This document shows, piece by piece, positions 12,701 through 24,949 of a stretch of DNA of 64,000 nt. The DNA is taken from positions 4,444,395 through 4,508,394 of the forward strand of contig CM037862.1 of assembly GCA_021292105.1 (NCBI GenBank). Direction: 5' to 3'. The position numbers were made by a program, and so were the translations under genes. Origin of the DNA: Anadara kagoshimensis (Eukaryota; Mollusca; Bivalvia; Arcoida; Arcidae). How positions within the stretch are numbered: position 1 is the stretch's first letter; the number at the start of each line of letters is the position of its first letter. Under the pieces are notes generated by a model. The model worked only from the letters and a program-made list of their open reading frames with translations, had not been told where the DNA came from and did no database searches.

Positions 12701-13314
12701 ATGCACACACCAAAATATAAATAATAACTTTATGATTACGTACATGTAGCTATTTCTGTAGCTTTGAACCATCATGAAGGTTAAACAAAAAGGAACTGCG
12801 TTATTTGCATTTAAATGAATTAATGGCTTGATATTGTAAATGTTGTAATTGGATAGATGAAATCGTTATAGAAAGGTCCAGCTATGGGAACTTATTTTAG
12901 GCGAATGCCAAGCTAAAATTTACACAGCGTGCATTTACAGTTGGTCCGATTACAAAATCGAGTGTGTTTAATGCCAGGTCACATTATGTGATGATAAAAA
13001 TGTTAATAAAATTTAAAACTGTCGTACTATTTAGAATTATGTGCAAGTCATGCTTGTTTTCAGTACTTTAATTTATTTAAATTGAAAAAAAAATTGCACA
13101 TGATACATGTATATCTCTATATCAGAGGAATTAAACACGATAAGTGGCGTAGTTAGCAAAAAAAAAATTAGTGTGCAAGCCTGGCGTCAGTGCGTTCACG
13201 CGAGGAGGGCCCGGAAAAAAAAAGAAACAAAATCTAGTGAATTTTCCTTCTTGTTCTTCAGTACTGGATTTTTTTCCATGTCCATAGGTTGTCAATACAG
13301 GAAGACGTTTAAGT

Positions 13315-13400
13315 ATCAAAAACAAACATACTGATCCGTGTCCGAATCACAATCTAGAAGCAAAGTAAATACATTGTAAATGACAATTGACAGAATGACA
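13315..13400 (-). repeat. PLE-associated dispersed repeat, end fragment
   Basis: Only the terminal part is present: ATCAAAAACAAACATACTGA followed by CGTGTCCGAATCACAATC and AAGCAAAGTAAA. The rest of 12303-14330 shows no gene or other repeat that I can support. Confidence 0.55.
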
Positions 13401-14333
13401 AATGACATACAGGATTATTTTTTAAATATAAAAAATATGTACAAGCACAGGATTATTGACTTATATATGCACGCTATGCCACTGTTAACCGTATTAATGC
13501 GAAAGTCACATCCAAAATCTTTTTCGTGTTTTATAGTAGTGTGACCTAACTTTCACCCGAATATGTTTTGACCACATGTTTTGCGATACCTGAGTAACTT
13601 ACTATCGCGTAATGGAAAATAATTTGAAATTCTCTGCTGGTATTAGTAAACTACTGAAATGGTGCAATTCATATTTATCTCAAGGTACGGCCTATATTAA
13701 AAAGCTAAAGTCAAATAACATATCGTTTTAAAATAAGTTCATCTACTTCAACGACAAAAGGGGGATAATCTACATTAAAAGTAATGTAAAACACAATAAG
13801 AAAAAAACGGAATAAGCAATCTATCGGGCAAATTTTCGCACGGCCCAATAACCAATTGCCATCAAAGATCATTTGTTTACATCCAGAATCCCATTCACAT
13901 TTTTATTGAATCAATCATTTTATTAGAGGGACTAGAACAATTATAACATTTAGTACCTCGTTCATTGGGGTTGTTTAGAATTACCCTGCGTGTAACAAAA
14001 TAGAGCATTCACATGTCGTATTATACCTTGTGTGACGCTACCAAGTTTGAACTTTTTATGACGTAAAGGAAAATGAAAACCGTTTCGCGTGAAGCAACCG
14101 TTTTATATAAAACTATACCTATTCCCCTATTCCTTAGATTCTTAAAAATATTTGTATCATTCCACCATTTTGGTCTGAGAACTACTGATAAGGATTTTTT
14201 CCGAAACTTCTTCTTCCTCTTACTGGCCAACTTCGTCTTGTCGAAGATTTTGCCACATGATGCGCATGGTCAACAACAGTAGTACAAAACTAACAGGTTA
14301 AAAACAGGATAAAAACAACAGGTGTTGCTGGTT

Positions 14334-14517
14334 TTATTTGAGGAGGTTGTGCACTCGGGCTTGGAATGACTCGAGTGATCCTGCAGCTGGTATGTCAGGT
14401 GGCAGTCTGTTCCATTCACTTGCTTTCGGGACGAAGAACGAGCTTTTGCGGTGTTGTGTGCTGGCATAGGGAATGTCTAGTGTGTGTTGGTGGACATGTC
14501 TAGACATCCTAAATATT
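14334..14517 (-). mobile_element. LINE ORF2 C-terminus, fragment
   Basis: The minus strand encodes about 60 residues ending in a proper TAA at 14334-14336. Readable parts are RKSSFFVPKASEWNRLP and then SLESFQARVHNLLK. The F-x-P-x-A-x-x-W-N-x-L-P block followed by a final S-x-x-x-F-x-x-x-x-x-x-L-L is typical of the C-terminal tail of jockey/CR1/I-type reverse transcriptase proteins. The 5' portion is missing. It lies just upstream of the first Nudix exon that I can see and is unrelated to it. Confidence 0.75.
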
Positions 14518-14876
14518 GAAACGATTGGTGCTGCAGATCAAAAAAGATTGAGCTGTTTATTGAAAAAAAAATCAATTACATATATAGAATGCGCGTTTGT
14601 ATGCTTGTCAGCTTGCCTGAAATAGCTTCCGTAGTGACCATACCATAATTCCATATCTTAACGGTTCAATGATTTTAAAATTGATTTTCAAACAAAACTG
14701 ACAATTTAAGATACATTTCATATAAATTTTGATAATAATGATTAACCAAAATGTATTGAAAATTTCATTTTTTTTCTTTGTTCAAGTACACTGTTACCAT
14801 AACTAATTAGGAATATGTGCGTAATGTTATAATACATAACTACGTGTATATCACCCTTATGTATAATTTTCTCCAG

Positions 14877-17800
14877 GTTCGTCAAAGTCCGAATGCATGC
14901 CCTTTGTGATTGACAATACCCAGGTTGGCTGGATAAGACCAGATGCCTCAAAACATTTACTAAAATATAAAGATGTTTTTGAGCTGTCCGAGAGCTCCAA
15001 AATTCCAGGGATACATATATTTTCTGGTAAAACAGCAGAAAGAAACAAAAAAGTAGCAGAAGTTTTAGAAGATTTGCGCGCGAAAGATGTTCTGCCAGCT
15101 CTCAGAGGTTGGAGAGATGAGGTAACAGAGTTCTCTATTTGTTCTAAAATTGTATCCAATAGTATCCTGGAGTCCCATTGCCCCGTATATTGTTAATGGC
15201 GGATGTTGCTAGATAAACAGGAAGTGCTTACCTTTCCTGAGCACCTGTTCTTATTTCCCTATAGAGGTCCAAGTGTTTAACTAAATTTGAAAGTTTTCAA
15301 AAACATTATATTATTGATTTGAACATGGACTTGTATGCTTTGTGTTTTTATCAAAAGTTTCAATATATAGATTGGCAGGCAGCAGAGTAATATAAGTAGT
15401 ATTAACTACATATTTTTTCGCGCCTCTGTCAGTCTCCCGTATCACCTCAAGCCTGCCACCTCAAAATGTGTCGCTAATACTACTGATTTGTAACACAGCG
15501 CCACCACTACTACTGTAATGACCTTCATTAGAAGGTTACATATTAAGATAGCTGACAATAAAACTGTACTTTTAGTATGTGCTTACCATGACAAGAACAT
15601 ATGCTTTTGCTGTTAGCTTCCATATTTTGTGGTAAAGATTTTAATCAATGACCTATGCCTGGGGTGGTTATTTATTTTGAAGTGTAATTTTGGAAATAAA
15701 TGAAATAAATAACTAAAATGAAATTAAATTCGCGCATTGGTTCAAATCTTATTGTGAGAATTTGTTAGTCGTTAGTTGTCTCCGAATATTCCGGTTTCCT
15801 TCGCCATCCGTGAGTGGACCCTTCGGTATATTTGAAATACTAGTATTTTTGATTGGGTTGTGAACACTACATTCAACTTTTCATGAATATTTTATTACAA
15901 CTCGCTACAAATTATTGTTACACAAATAACATTTGTCCATTATGTAAAATCATCATACATTGCATTTTGGATAACAATGGTGATTCAAGTAAAGATAAAC
16001 TCTATCTATAACATTATGATAGAAATGCTGGATTCATAATTATACACATGACAGACTATACATTCTCCTCTTTATATAATCTCACACTCTTTCAGATATA
16101 TGAAGTTAGAACCTCATTTGACAAGACGCCTGTTCTGGGAATAGAAAGAGCTGCTTCAGGTACGTGCAATATGTTTAATTTTATATAATATTTGTTGACT
16201 GTTGTAAATAAATATTGGTTCATAAAAATGATATCTTGTAAAGTTTTATAGCGGTCGACACAATATTGCATGTCGGGTGTAGCTAGGTAAACAGAAGGCG
16301 CTTACCCTTCCAGAGCACCCGGTCTCACATTGACATGGATTGGTATATTTGTTTTAATAGTACGATCGATAATCATCACAGTTCTTAAATCATGTTTTAG
16401 ATTAAAATTAATATTTTGACACAAAATGTCGCTCATTTGATACTATTATAAGGGACAATTGAAATATTCGCAACTTATATATTTTTAAAGCGCGTTTTTT
16501 AATGCCATTTTCATCAAAAGTGGTATACATAAATGTATGTAACATGTGAACATAGCAAAGCAGTAATGTTGGATGAACATGTTTTTTTGCTCCTTGCTTC
16601 CAGGACTATATATAATGTACCAATGGCTGTTAATGGTCAGGGACCTCTAATATTACTATATCCACATCAATAGATATTTACTCAAGTGTTTCCTAAATTA
16701 AGAATTTTATAATTAGAGGTCCCAAACTGTTTCTCCATTCGTGTCCTGTCTAGTCTGGTATTTTTAATCCTTTGTTTTATGTTCTTGACTCGGGTGATTG
16801 TTGCCAAGTTCATATTTTCAGTTACATATTTCTGTCTTCTATTTATTAAGGTTACTTTGGGTTTGTTACATATGGTACACATATAAATGGCTATACGTAT
16901 GGCGAGAATGGAGATATACTGATGTGGATTGCCCGAAGATCAAAAACAAAAAGTACATTTCCGGACTTGCTAGATAATATTGTAAGTATAATAGTGTTTT
17001 GAGAATAAAAAACAGACACACGTCCAGGTTCAAATTGCAATATAGAAAGCAAAGTAAAAACTTTGAAAACTGGCAATGTTAGTGAAATATTGATACTTTC
17101 ATCGCCAAGCGAGGCTGGATGCTGCGGAAAGGTAATTTCCACCTATTTAGTAGCTTCACCAACCACATGTGAATTCGGGAAACAAAAGAAAAACGCTTTT
17201 CAATATGACAAAATGGATAATGTACACGTAACATCGAGTTATCGTTGGTTATAACAATCCTTATATTTTTATAGGTGGTAAATAGAGACTACTTGGTAAT
17301 AACAATAATCACGAGTTGGTTACAATGTCCTACTTATGCACTGGAACGCCATTCCTTGACACAATACTTGATACTAGCAATAATCACGAGTTGGTTACAA
17401 TGTCCTACTAATACACTGGAACGCCATTTCTTGACCCAATACTTGATACTAGCAATAATCACGAGTTGGTTACAATGTCCTACTTATGCACTGGAACGCC
17501 ATTCCTTGACACAATTTATCTTCAGGTCTGATGCCCGTCAAGCGTCAGAAGTTTAATTTGCTGTATTTGTCATGCGATATGTATCTTTATAGTTGTGTCA
17601 AGTTAATAAAACGCCTGGTGCTCCTGAAGAGTAAATGCCTAGTTTTGCTATTTATGTGTTCCTCTCGCCATTGTTTCCCTGAAAATATAGTTTATTTTCT
17701 ATTGGTATCCTAGTGTGCTGGTGGACTTTCATCCGGTCTTGGAGTTCTAGAATGTGCCCGAAAAGAATGCCAAGAGGAAGCCTCTATATCTGATGAGTAT

Positions 17801-20800
17801 TTAAAAAACCTAAAACCGGCTACCTGTATCAGGTAAGTGTTGTAATAATGAGCCGATATTTCACATAGATTTCTCAAATCAATTTCTTGGAGTCTTGCAT
17901 TTCCATATAGAGCATCAATTGATAAGTTAAAAAGTTTTTCAAGATCGGTTTTCTTTGACCAAATTTTAAGATGCTGTGGATTTGGATTTAAATATACATT
18001 ATGTAGAACCTCTCGTCATGAACCAAAATTCCTGTATGCGAAAATGTTTACAGATGGCAGCTAAAGCATCTTTTGAGCCTTTATTTTTCGGTTACAGTTA
18101 GTGCACGTGTCCATTCTATAACCTTGACTACCGGTATTTACTACCCCGTCTTTTAAAGAAAGATGAGGGAATTAAATTTGAACTTACGTCGGTCCAAATA
18201 CTTCTATTCTGGAGAATTTCTCTATAGCATGATCAATATTTTACTAAACTTTGTGCAAAGCATGAAAATTGATAAGAGATGCTTATATCATTCACCCAGA
18301 TCGATTTGCTCATTTTCTAGGGAGTTATGGTCCTTTGAACTGAGGTACAAAATCTTACAAAGTGCCGATTGGCGATTCTGATTCACTGAATTTACTTGTT
18401 TTATTTCATTTAGTTACTGTTATGAAGATGAACGAGGCGTGTTTCCAGAATGTGAGTTTTGTTTTGATTTGCTGTTACCGCTATCTTTTAAACCTGTAAA
18501 TGCTGATGGAGAGGTCGCGAGTTTTGAATTATTAACAATGGAACAGGTAATTACTACAGTTCACAGATTTTTAAGGCTCGTAGTGCTTAATGAGTCATAT
18601 ATCCCTCCAATATGTACTGTTTTGAACTTGGTTCATGAAAGATTTGCCCCCGCCTCCCCCCCCCCCCAGATGAATTGTTCAATTGTTTCATTATCAACTA
18701 GATTAAATGCATCTAGTTAATAAAACCACCGAAAAGTGTTTTTCAAATTGATGGAAAATTATCTAAAAAGCAAAACTAGAACAGTGATTGTGGTGAGCAC
18801 AATATTACAATAGCATAAGTTTCTGTCGTCCCTAAAACCACTAAAACACAAAAAGTAGATCAAGGGACAGAAGTCCAATTGAAAGACCTAACTGCATATA
18901 GCAAAAATTAAAGAGGTTGTCCAAAACACCCAATTTCAGGCGACCAGAGTGCTTTTTGGTTACTTGACCAGCAACCATGAAACAAAATTTAAGAGCACAT
19001 TCACACTAACAAACTAGTCAATTGAACATCAAGTTCAAACAAATATTTGAGAATAATATTTTTAAAAATAATTCCTAGAACATTCTATCAGAATTAGACA
19101 GGGAAATCCACTACTCGTGGTGATAGACTTAATTTAGTCACGCAGCATGTACAAACATGACGTGGTTATTAATCTATTTTGTAATTTTGTAATGTTAACT
19201 TAATGAATTCCATCTTAATATCTGTAACAAAATGACGTTTTTGATGATGTATTTTTCAGGTTAAACATCATATAACTGAACAAGAGTTTAAACCTAACAG
19301 TGGTCTTGTAATTATTGACTTCATGATTCGACATGGCATCATCACGCCAGATAATGGTATCTTGAATTTATATTTAAATATAGTCATATCTTGCGGGTAA
19401 AAAGTGCAACAAAAATCGTTACACAATAAATAATAATGGCATAATTGTAATTTTAAAACAGCAACTTCTTAAAGTATCGGTACAAAAGAAAATACATCCG
19501 TTACAATCAAACACAAACATGTAATGGTCCTTCTTAAAAACAAGCATACTGGTACATGGTCCTTGTTAAACACACGCATACTGGTACATGGTCCTTGTTA
19601 AACACACGCATACTGATACATGGTCCTTGTTAAACACACGGATACTGGTACATGGTCCTTGTTAAACACACGCATACTGGTACATGGTCCTTGTTAAACA
19701 CAAGCATACTGGTACATGGTCCTTGTTAAACACACGCATACTGGTACATGGTCCTTGTTAAACACAAGCATACTGGTACATGGTCCTTGTTAAACACACG
19801 CATACTGGTACATGGTCCTTGTTAAACACAAGCATACTGGTACATGGTCCTGGTTAAACACAAGCATACTGGTACATGGTCCTTGTTAAACACAAGCATA
19901 CTGGTACATGGTCCTTGTTAAACACAAGCATACTGGTACATGGTCCTTATTAAACACACGCATACTGGTACATGGTCCTTGTTAAACACAAGCATACTGG
20001 CACATGGTCCTTGTTAAACACAATCATACTGGTACATGGTCCTTGTTAAACACACGCATACTGGTACATGGTCCTTGTTAAACACAAGCATACTGGTACA
20101 TGGTCCTTGTTAAACACAAGCATACTGGTACATGGTCCTTGTTAAACACACGCATACTGGTACATGGTCCTTGTTAAACACAAGCATACTGGTACATGGT
20201 CCTTGTTAAACACAAGCATACTGGTACATGGTCCTTGTTAAACACAAGCATACTGGTACATGGTCCTTGTTAAACACAATCATACTGGCACATGGTCCTT
20301 GTTAAACACAAGCATACTGGTACATGGTCCTTGTTAAACACAAGCATACTGGCACATGGTCCTTGTTAAACACAATCATACTGGTACATGGTCCTTGTTA
20401 AACACACGCATACTGGTACATGGTCCTTGTTAAACACAAGCATACTGGTACATGGTCCTTGTTAAACACAAGCATACTGGTACATGGTCCTTGTTAAACA
20501 CAAGCATACTGGTACATGGTCCTTGTTAAACACAAGCATACTGGTACATGGTCCTTGTTAAACACAAGCATACTGGTACATGGTCCTTGTTAAACACAAT
20601 CATACTGGCACATGGTCCTTGTTAAACACAAGCATACTGGCACATGGTCCTTGTTAAACACTAGCATACTGGTACATGGTCCTTGTTAAACACAAGCATA
20701 CTGGCACATGGTTCTTGTTAAACACAATCATACTAGTACATGGTCCTTGTTAAACACACGCATACTGGTACATGGTCCTTGTTAAACACAAGCATACTGG

Positions 20801-22091
20801 TACATGGTCCTTGTTAAACACAAGCATACTGGTACATGGTCCTTGTTAAACACACGCATACTGGTACATTGTTCTTGTTAAACACAAGCATACTGGTACA
20901 TGGTCCTTGTTAAACACAATCATACTGGTACATGGTCCTTGTTAAACACAAGCATATTGGTACATGGTCTTTGTTAAACACAAGCATACTGGTACATGGT
21001 CCTTGTTAAACACACACATACTGGTACATGGTCCTTGTTAAACACACGCATACTGGTACATGGTCCTTGTTAAACACAAGCATACTGGTACATGGTCCTT
21101 GTTAAACACAAGCATACTGGTACATGGTCTTTGTTAAACACAATCATACTGGTACATGGTCCTTGTTAAACACACGCATACTGGTACATGGTCCTTGTTA
21201 AACACACACATACTGGTACATGGTCCTTGTTAAACACACGCATACTGGTACATTGTTCTTGTTAAACACAAGCATACTGGTACATGGTCCTTGTTAAACA
21301 CAATCATACTGGTACATGGTCCTTGTTAAACACAAGCATACTGGTACATGGTCTTTGTTAAACACAATCATACTGGTACATGGTCTTTGTTAAACACAAT
21401 CATACTGGCACATGGCCCTTGTTAAACACAAGCATACTGGCACATGGCCCTTGTTAAACACAAGCATACTGGTACATGGTCTTTGTTAAACACACGCATA
21501 CTGGTACATGGTCCTTGTTAAACACAATCATACCGGTACATGGTCTTTGTTAAACACAAGCATACTGATACATGCCCCAATCAAAAAACCCAAACTGAGC
21601 AAAGTACAACTTTTGAAAACTGGTAAAGTAAGTAAAACACGCAAAAATCGACCAAAGAAGTGGACCGGTTGCTCCCAAAAGAGTAAGCACCTGTAACCCT
21701 CGCCTAGTTTCCTATGTCAAAAACCAATTACATAGTTGAAAGTTTGAATGGTTGAGATGATGTATCCCTCAAAAACTGTATTAGGTCCATGGAAGAAGTC
21801 ACAGGGAAGAGATGAAATACAGGAAAATGCAACCAAATGCAATTTATACTGCATGACAATCTCCAACAACGAATTTAATGTCCGTCTGTCTTAACTATAC
21901 TATAATATTTTATCATGAGATCTAAAACAATATTCAGTGATACTTGCACTATATCAATTTTCTTTTGTATAGATATATTATCTGTAGTTTTTGTTTCTTT
22001 TTTTTCAGAGCCTACCTACGCAAAGATCATCGAAATGATTCATGTTCCATTACAAACTATGTTTTCAAAAGACAGATTGGTCCTTGATTAG
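14877..22091 (+). CDS. DUF4743/Nudix hydrolase (Tnr3/YJR142W type), lacking first exon
   Basis: Exons are 14877-15121, 16096-16159, 16851-16981, 17714-17832, 18414-18546, 19260-19356 and 22009-22091. All borders are GT/AG, all phases match, and the frame stays open to TAG at 22089. About 289 residues are encoded. The first exon carries a DUF4743 region (CMPFVIDNTQVGWIRPD, then DLRAKDVLPALRGWRDE). Exons 2-6 carry the Nudix fold: GIERAASG, LMWIARRSKTK, TFPDLLDNI, then the box CAGGLSSGLGVLECARKECQ and EEAS, with SYCYEDERGVFPE and FKPVNADGEVASFELLT. The catalytic K-E-C-Q-E-E matches REUxEE; the earlier Glu of the canonical box is Leu, as I recall for this subfamily. Relatives hydrolyse oxidised thiamine diphosphate analogues, so cytosolic or organellar metabolite clean-up is inferred. 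The upstream intron is phase 1, so at least one N-terminal exon is missing; no candidate was found between 11.7 and 14.8 kb. An AATAAA lies at 22301. Confidence 0.92.
15196..15350 (+). repeat. PLE-associated dispersed repeat in Nudix intron
   Basis: A plus copy with TGGCGGATGTTGCTAGATAA, ACAGGAAGTGCTTACC and GAGCACCTG, ending near GGACTTGTATGCTTTGTG. It lies in the intron after exon 14877-15121. Confidence 0.6.
16265..16345 (+). repeat. PLE-associated dispersed repeat, core fragment
   Basis: The core reads GTGTAGCTAGGTAAACAGAA, then GGCGCTTACCCTTCCAGAGC and ACCCGGTCTCAC. It is intronic in the Nudix gene. Confidence 0.6.
17010..17150 (-). repeat. PLE-associated dispersed repeat, diverged
   Basis: Read on the minus strand, recognisable pieces are AGTTTTTACTTTGCTTTC, TTCAAATTG-like spacing and a decayed core. 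This is an older copy in the Nudix intron. Confidence 0.4.
17300..17516. repeat. 75-bp tandem repeat, three copies
   Basis: CAATAATCACGAGTTGG recurs at 17303, 17378 and 17453. The unit is exactly 25 codons long, so one frame stays open through it, but it lies inside a Nudix intron and ends without splice signals, so it is not a coding exon. Confidence 0.9.
19520..21570. repeat. 32-bp minisatellite, about 64 units
   Basis: The unit is CATACTGGTACATGGTCC followed by TTGTTAAACACAAG, with AAG/ACG/ATC as the main variable spot. The array fills most of the last Nudix intron. Its right edge runs without a break into the end of a PLE-associated repeat (CATACTGATACATGCCCC then CAAAGTAC), and the first half of the unit matches that end. 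This suggests the satellite grew from that element. Confidence 0.96.
21565..21705 (-). repeat. PLE-associated dispersed repeat at satellite edge
   Basis: The minus copy continues directly from the last 32-bp unit: CCAATCAAAAAACCCAAAC, GCAAAGTACAACTTTTGAAA, GACCAAAGAAGTGGACC, then GAGTAAGCACC. It marks the likely parent of the satellite. Confidence 0.65.
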
Positions 22092-22399
22092 TTTCTTTAT
22101 ATTTTTATTGCATTATTATACCACTGCCTTTTTATATGATTAAGCAAACGTGATTATGCATCTGATTTATAATATGGCGTTTCATTTCATCAAAACAGGA
22201 ATTTTAATTTCTTATATTATAAACTGTATTAGTTAACATTTATCATGATTTGTATATTCGTACTCTGTTCTGTTAATCATAATAATCATTATGCGATTAA
22301 AATAAACTTGTTTGTTAATAAATGACACAAATATAATTGTATTTTCTTATTTTATGGTTAAAAGTAATAGTATTTAATTTCATGTTTTACACTCCACAG

Positions 22400-22485
22400 T
22401 GATGGGTGTATATAGGAGGGATGTGTTTACCTTTTCGGAGCCCGACCTCACTTCTCTGATGGAAATTCACTTGTTTCATGTACTT
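22400..22485 (+). repeat. PLE-associated dispersed repeat, core fragment
   Basis: Shows TTTACCTTTTCGGAGCCCG then CCTCACTTCTCTGATGGAAA. It sits about 100 bp past the AATAAA of the Nudix gene and abuts the exon-like stretch at 22488. Confidence 0.5.
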
Positions 22486-22487
22486 GC

Positions 22488-22665
22488 CTGTAGTTACAAA
22501 AAAGTTTGCTTTTAGGGTTATAATCAGCTGGACATGGGCCTGTGTATTGGTCTTTGGTTAACGTTGTCAATGCAATTTGTGAATTGTATGGGGATTGACA
22601 CCAAATTCCACATGCATTTCGGAACATATGAACACATTCAGTTTCATAAAATTCCGTGTGTGAAT
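22488..22665 (-). CDS. Unrecognised cysteine-rich exon candidate
   Basis: On the minus strand an acceptor (CAACAG) is followed by 178 open bases encoding HTEFYETECVHMFRN, ACGIWCQSPYNS and GPCPADYNPKSKLFCNY, with five cysteines. It then reaches a possible rare GC donor (CAG|GCAAGT). The spacing suggests a small extracellular disulfide domain, but I recognise no family and found no partner exon. A chance open frame is possible. Confidence 0.25.
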
Positions 22666-22884
22666 CTGTTGACAAATTTCGATAGAGGATAAATAAGAAC
22701 AAATAATGAAAGTCAACTAACAATTAAGATTTCTCTTTATGACCAGCAGTAGATAGCACATTCCAGAAATCATTTTAATTGAAGCTAATATTCACCAAAT
22801 TTACTTGCAAAATAAAATTTTCATGACAAAACATGCTTTTAAATCAATACTGTACGCAAATTATACAAATGTTATACATGTAAT

Positions 22885-23300
22885 CAACCACAAACATATC
22901 AATTCATGTTCAAATCACAAAAAGCTTTGAAATTAGCAAACGAAGTCAAACACTTGCACTTTCAACAGAGAAGCAATTCCGGATGGATAGGTATTTGCTG
23001 TAAAACAAATACATCATGAGCAATAAAAGCAGGTTTATTGTTCTGTAGAAAAGGAAACGTGACAATAGAAAAAACAGACCGTCGCGTTTGCCATATACAT
23101 GCAAGTATACTGTGTAGCTGGACATATTAATGTATCCTTGCTTTGATGTTATAAATGAGAAATGAGGGTATAATTTCAAATAATTTTATATGAAGCGGAA
23201 GTTGAAGAATCGGTCGCATCTTTTATTTCAAGTTCACTGAGATATATGGCATTCGAATATTCTCCAAATTTAAGATTAGTAAGAGATATTTAACGTTATC
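22885..23300 (-). mobile_element. Penelope-like element fossil, RT C-terminal piece plus repeat
   Basis: The minus strand shows reverse transcriptase pieces typical of molluscan Penelope-like elements (LSELEIKDATDSS; a YDKRD-like block). A diverged PLE-associated repeat in minus orientation is joined at its left side. The piece is broken and old. Confidence 0.5.
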
Positions 23301-23504
23301 TATAATTTATGTGTGACGTTATTTAAATGATCTGACATGACTGTCCAAAATTCAAAATGCAAACAGATCAGTTAAGCAAATTTGCCTCTCAATGTTAAAA
23401 TACAACTTCATTCATTCATTCCGTCAGTCATAGGTTCGTTTGTCTGTATGTGAACACATATCATGATTCAGATCAATCTGATGTTAAATAGAAAATTAAT
23501 ATAT

Positions 23505-23625
23505 AGCAAAAACAAAATAACAACCCGTGCCCGAATCAATCCCAAATCAAAGTAAACAGTTAAAAAACATGTAAACATGTTAACTTCGACTATGGAAGGT
23601 CAGGTGCTCAGGAATGGTAAACAGT
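23505..23625 (-). repeat. PLE-associated dispersed repeat, partial
   Basis: Contains CCCGTGCCCGAATCAATCCC, AAATCAAAGTAAACAG, and a shortened core GGTCAGGTGCTCAGGAATGG. The following 23626-24490 shows no gene that I can support. Confidence 0.5.
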
Positions 23626-24499
23626 TCTTATCATATTAACATTTGACGGATATCAAACGCTTTATCACCATATGTCATTATGAACACCTGTCAATCATGC
23701 AAACCGGATTGTTATGATCGTCAAGTTAAACCCTGTTCTTCGTTACAGGCGATGTCTCAATAAACCGGATTCTTAGCGAGATTGGATAATGGGTGATACA
23801 GGATAATGGAACAAGAAATAAACAACCTCCTATTGATTATACCATTACTTATTAAATGTCGATGATTGAATATAATAATACTTTATAAGTATTATAAATA
23901 TACTACCGTGAAAAAGAAAATGAACGTGTTAACTTACGAATTTGTGGGTATGTATCAACACGATAGTGCAACAAATTAAATTAATATACAATCATGAATA
24001 CACAAATGGAAAAAAACCCATGGAAACAAAGAATCTCCGTCTGATGCTTACACAGCGAAAGGGAGATAACCTTAGGGAATTTCAGTGCTGTCAGTACTTT
24101 GATTTTATTATACGAAGATAAAATAGCTCTGTATATATGTATTAACTGTAACAAAAAAATTCGTAAACAGTTTATTTCCAACATTATTAAATAAAATATC
24201 ATAAAGCAAAAGAAACTATCATGAACCAGTAGTAATCATTAAAAACATAAATGAAATTTGAATTTCTCCGAAACAATGACAACTGCGTGTAGCTTTACTT
24301 TAATGGCGGAAGCCGCTGTGCTGGTGATAGGTGAATTTATACTTTTGTTCGGCGAACAGGGCCTAATTTCGAAAACCAACGCACTAAGGACACCTAAACC
24401 ACGGGTTTGACTTGGCATCTTCCTTTTTATGTTGATTTCACAGAATTAACAAGGTAAAAACAAAATGGATATGGTAGACATTATTTGTCTTCTTCTTCT

Positions 24500-24945
24500 T
24501 CCGTTTACTGAGTAGGCTCCTCCTGGAGTGTAACACTTACTCAAGCATGAGATGGATGGTTAAAAACCTCTTAAGGCACTATTTACAATTAAAATTAGGA
24601 AACAGCTGTAGATTTAGTGGAATGTAGGATGGTCTACTGGTAGCCTATTCAGTAAGACCATGAAGTCTGCTGCTGATGGAGCTGCTGCAACCTCTGGTGG
24701 GAGTCTGTTCCATAATTTGTTGTATTGTCCTGGGGAAGAAGGAGTATCTGTAACAGTCCTTGTTGGTACGCTGCTGTCTGTATCTGTGTCCTCCTCTAGT
24801 TCGACTGTCGCTTGCTATTAGATATTTGTCTCCTGGAATGTCCACTAGGCCGTGCTTGATCTTATATAGCATTGCAAGCCTACTCTTGGATCTTCTGAGT
24901 TGAAGTGGATCCCATTTCAGTTGTTCTATCATCTTATTTGTATCG
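24500..24945 (-). mobile_element. LINE ORF2 C-terminus, fragment
   Basis: From 24932 down, the minus strand encodes IEQLKWDPLQLRRSKSRLAM, then LYKIKHGLVDIP, DSRTRGGHRY and YSFFPRTIQQ. This is the standard C-terminal region of jockey/CR1-type reverse transcriptases (S-R-L-x-x-L-Y-K-I and F-F-P-R-T-I). After FFPRTIQQ the frame shifts, and related sequence continues to about 24500. The copy is 5'-truncated, and an inverted-repeat element starts within 20 bp of its upper end. Confidence 0.75.
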
Positions 24946-24949
24946 TCGT

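Noticed and set aside
14021-14282. Two overlapping opposite-strand frames of 69 codons
   Set aside because: They are phenylalanine/lysine-rich, mirror each other and have no splice context or recognisable domain.
14857-15159. 100-codon minus-strand frame
   Set aside because: It is the antisense shadow of the first visible Nudix exon.
19520-21570. CRISPR-like regular repeats
   Set aside because: Units are contiguous with no unique spacers, and the setting is a eukaryotic intron.
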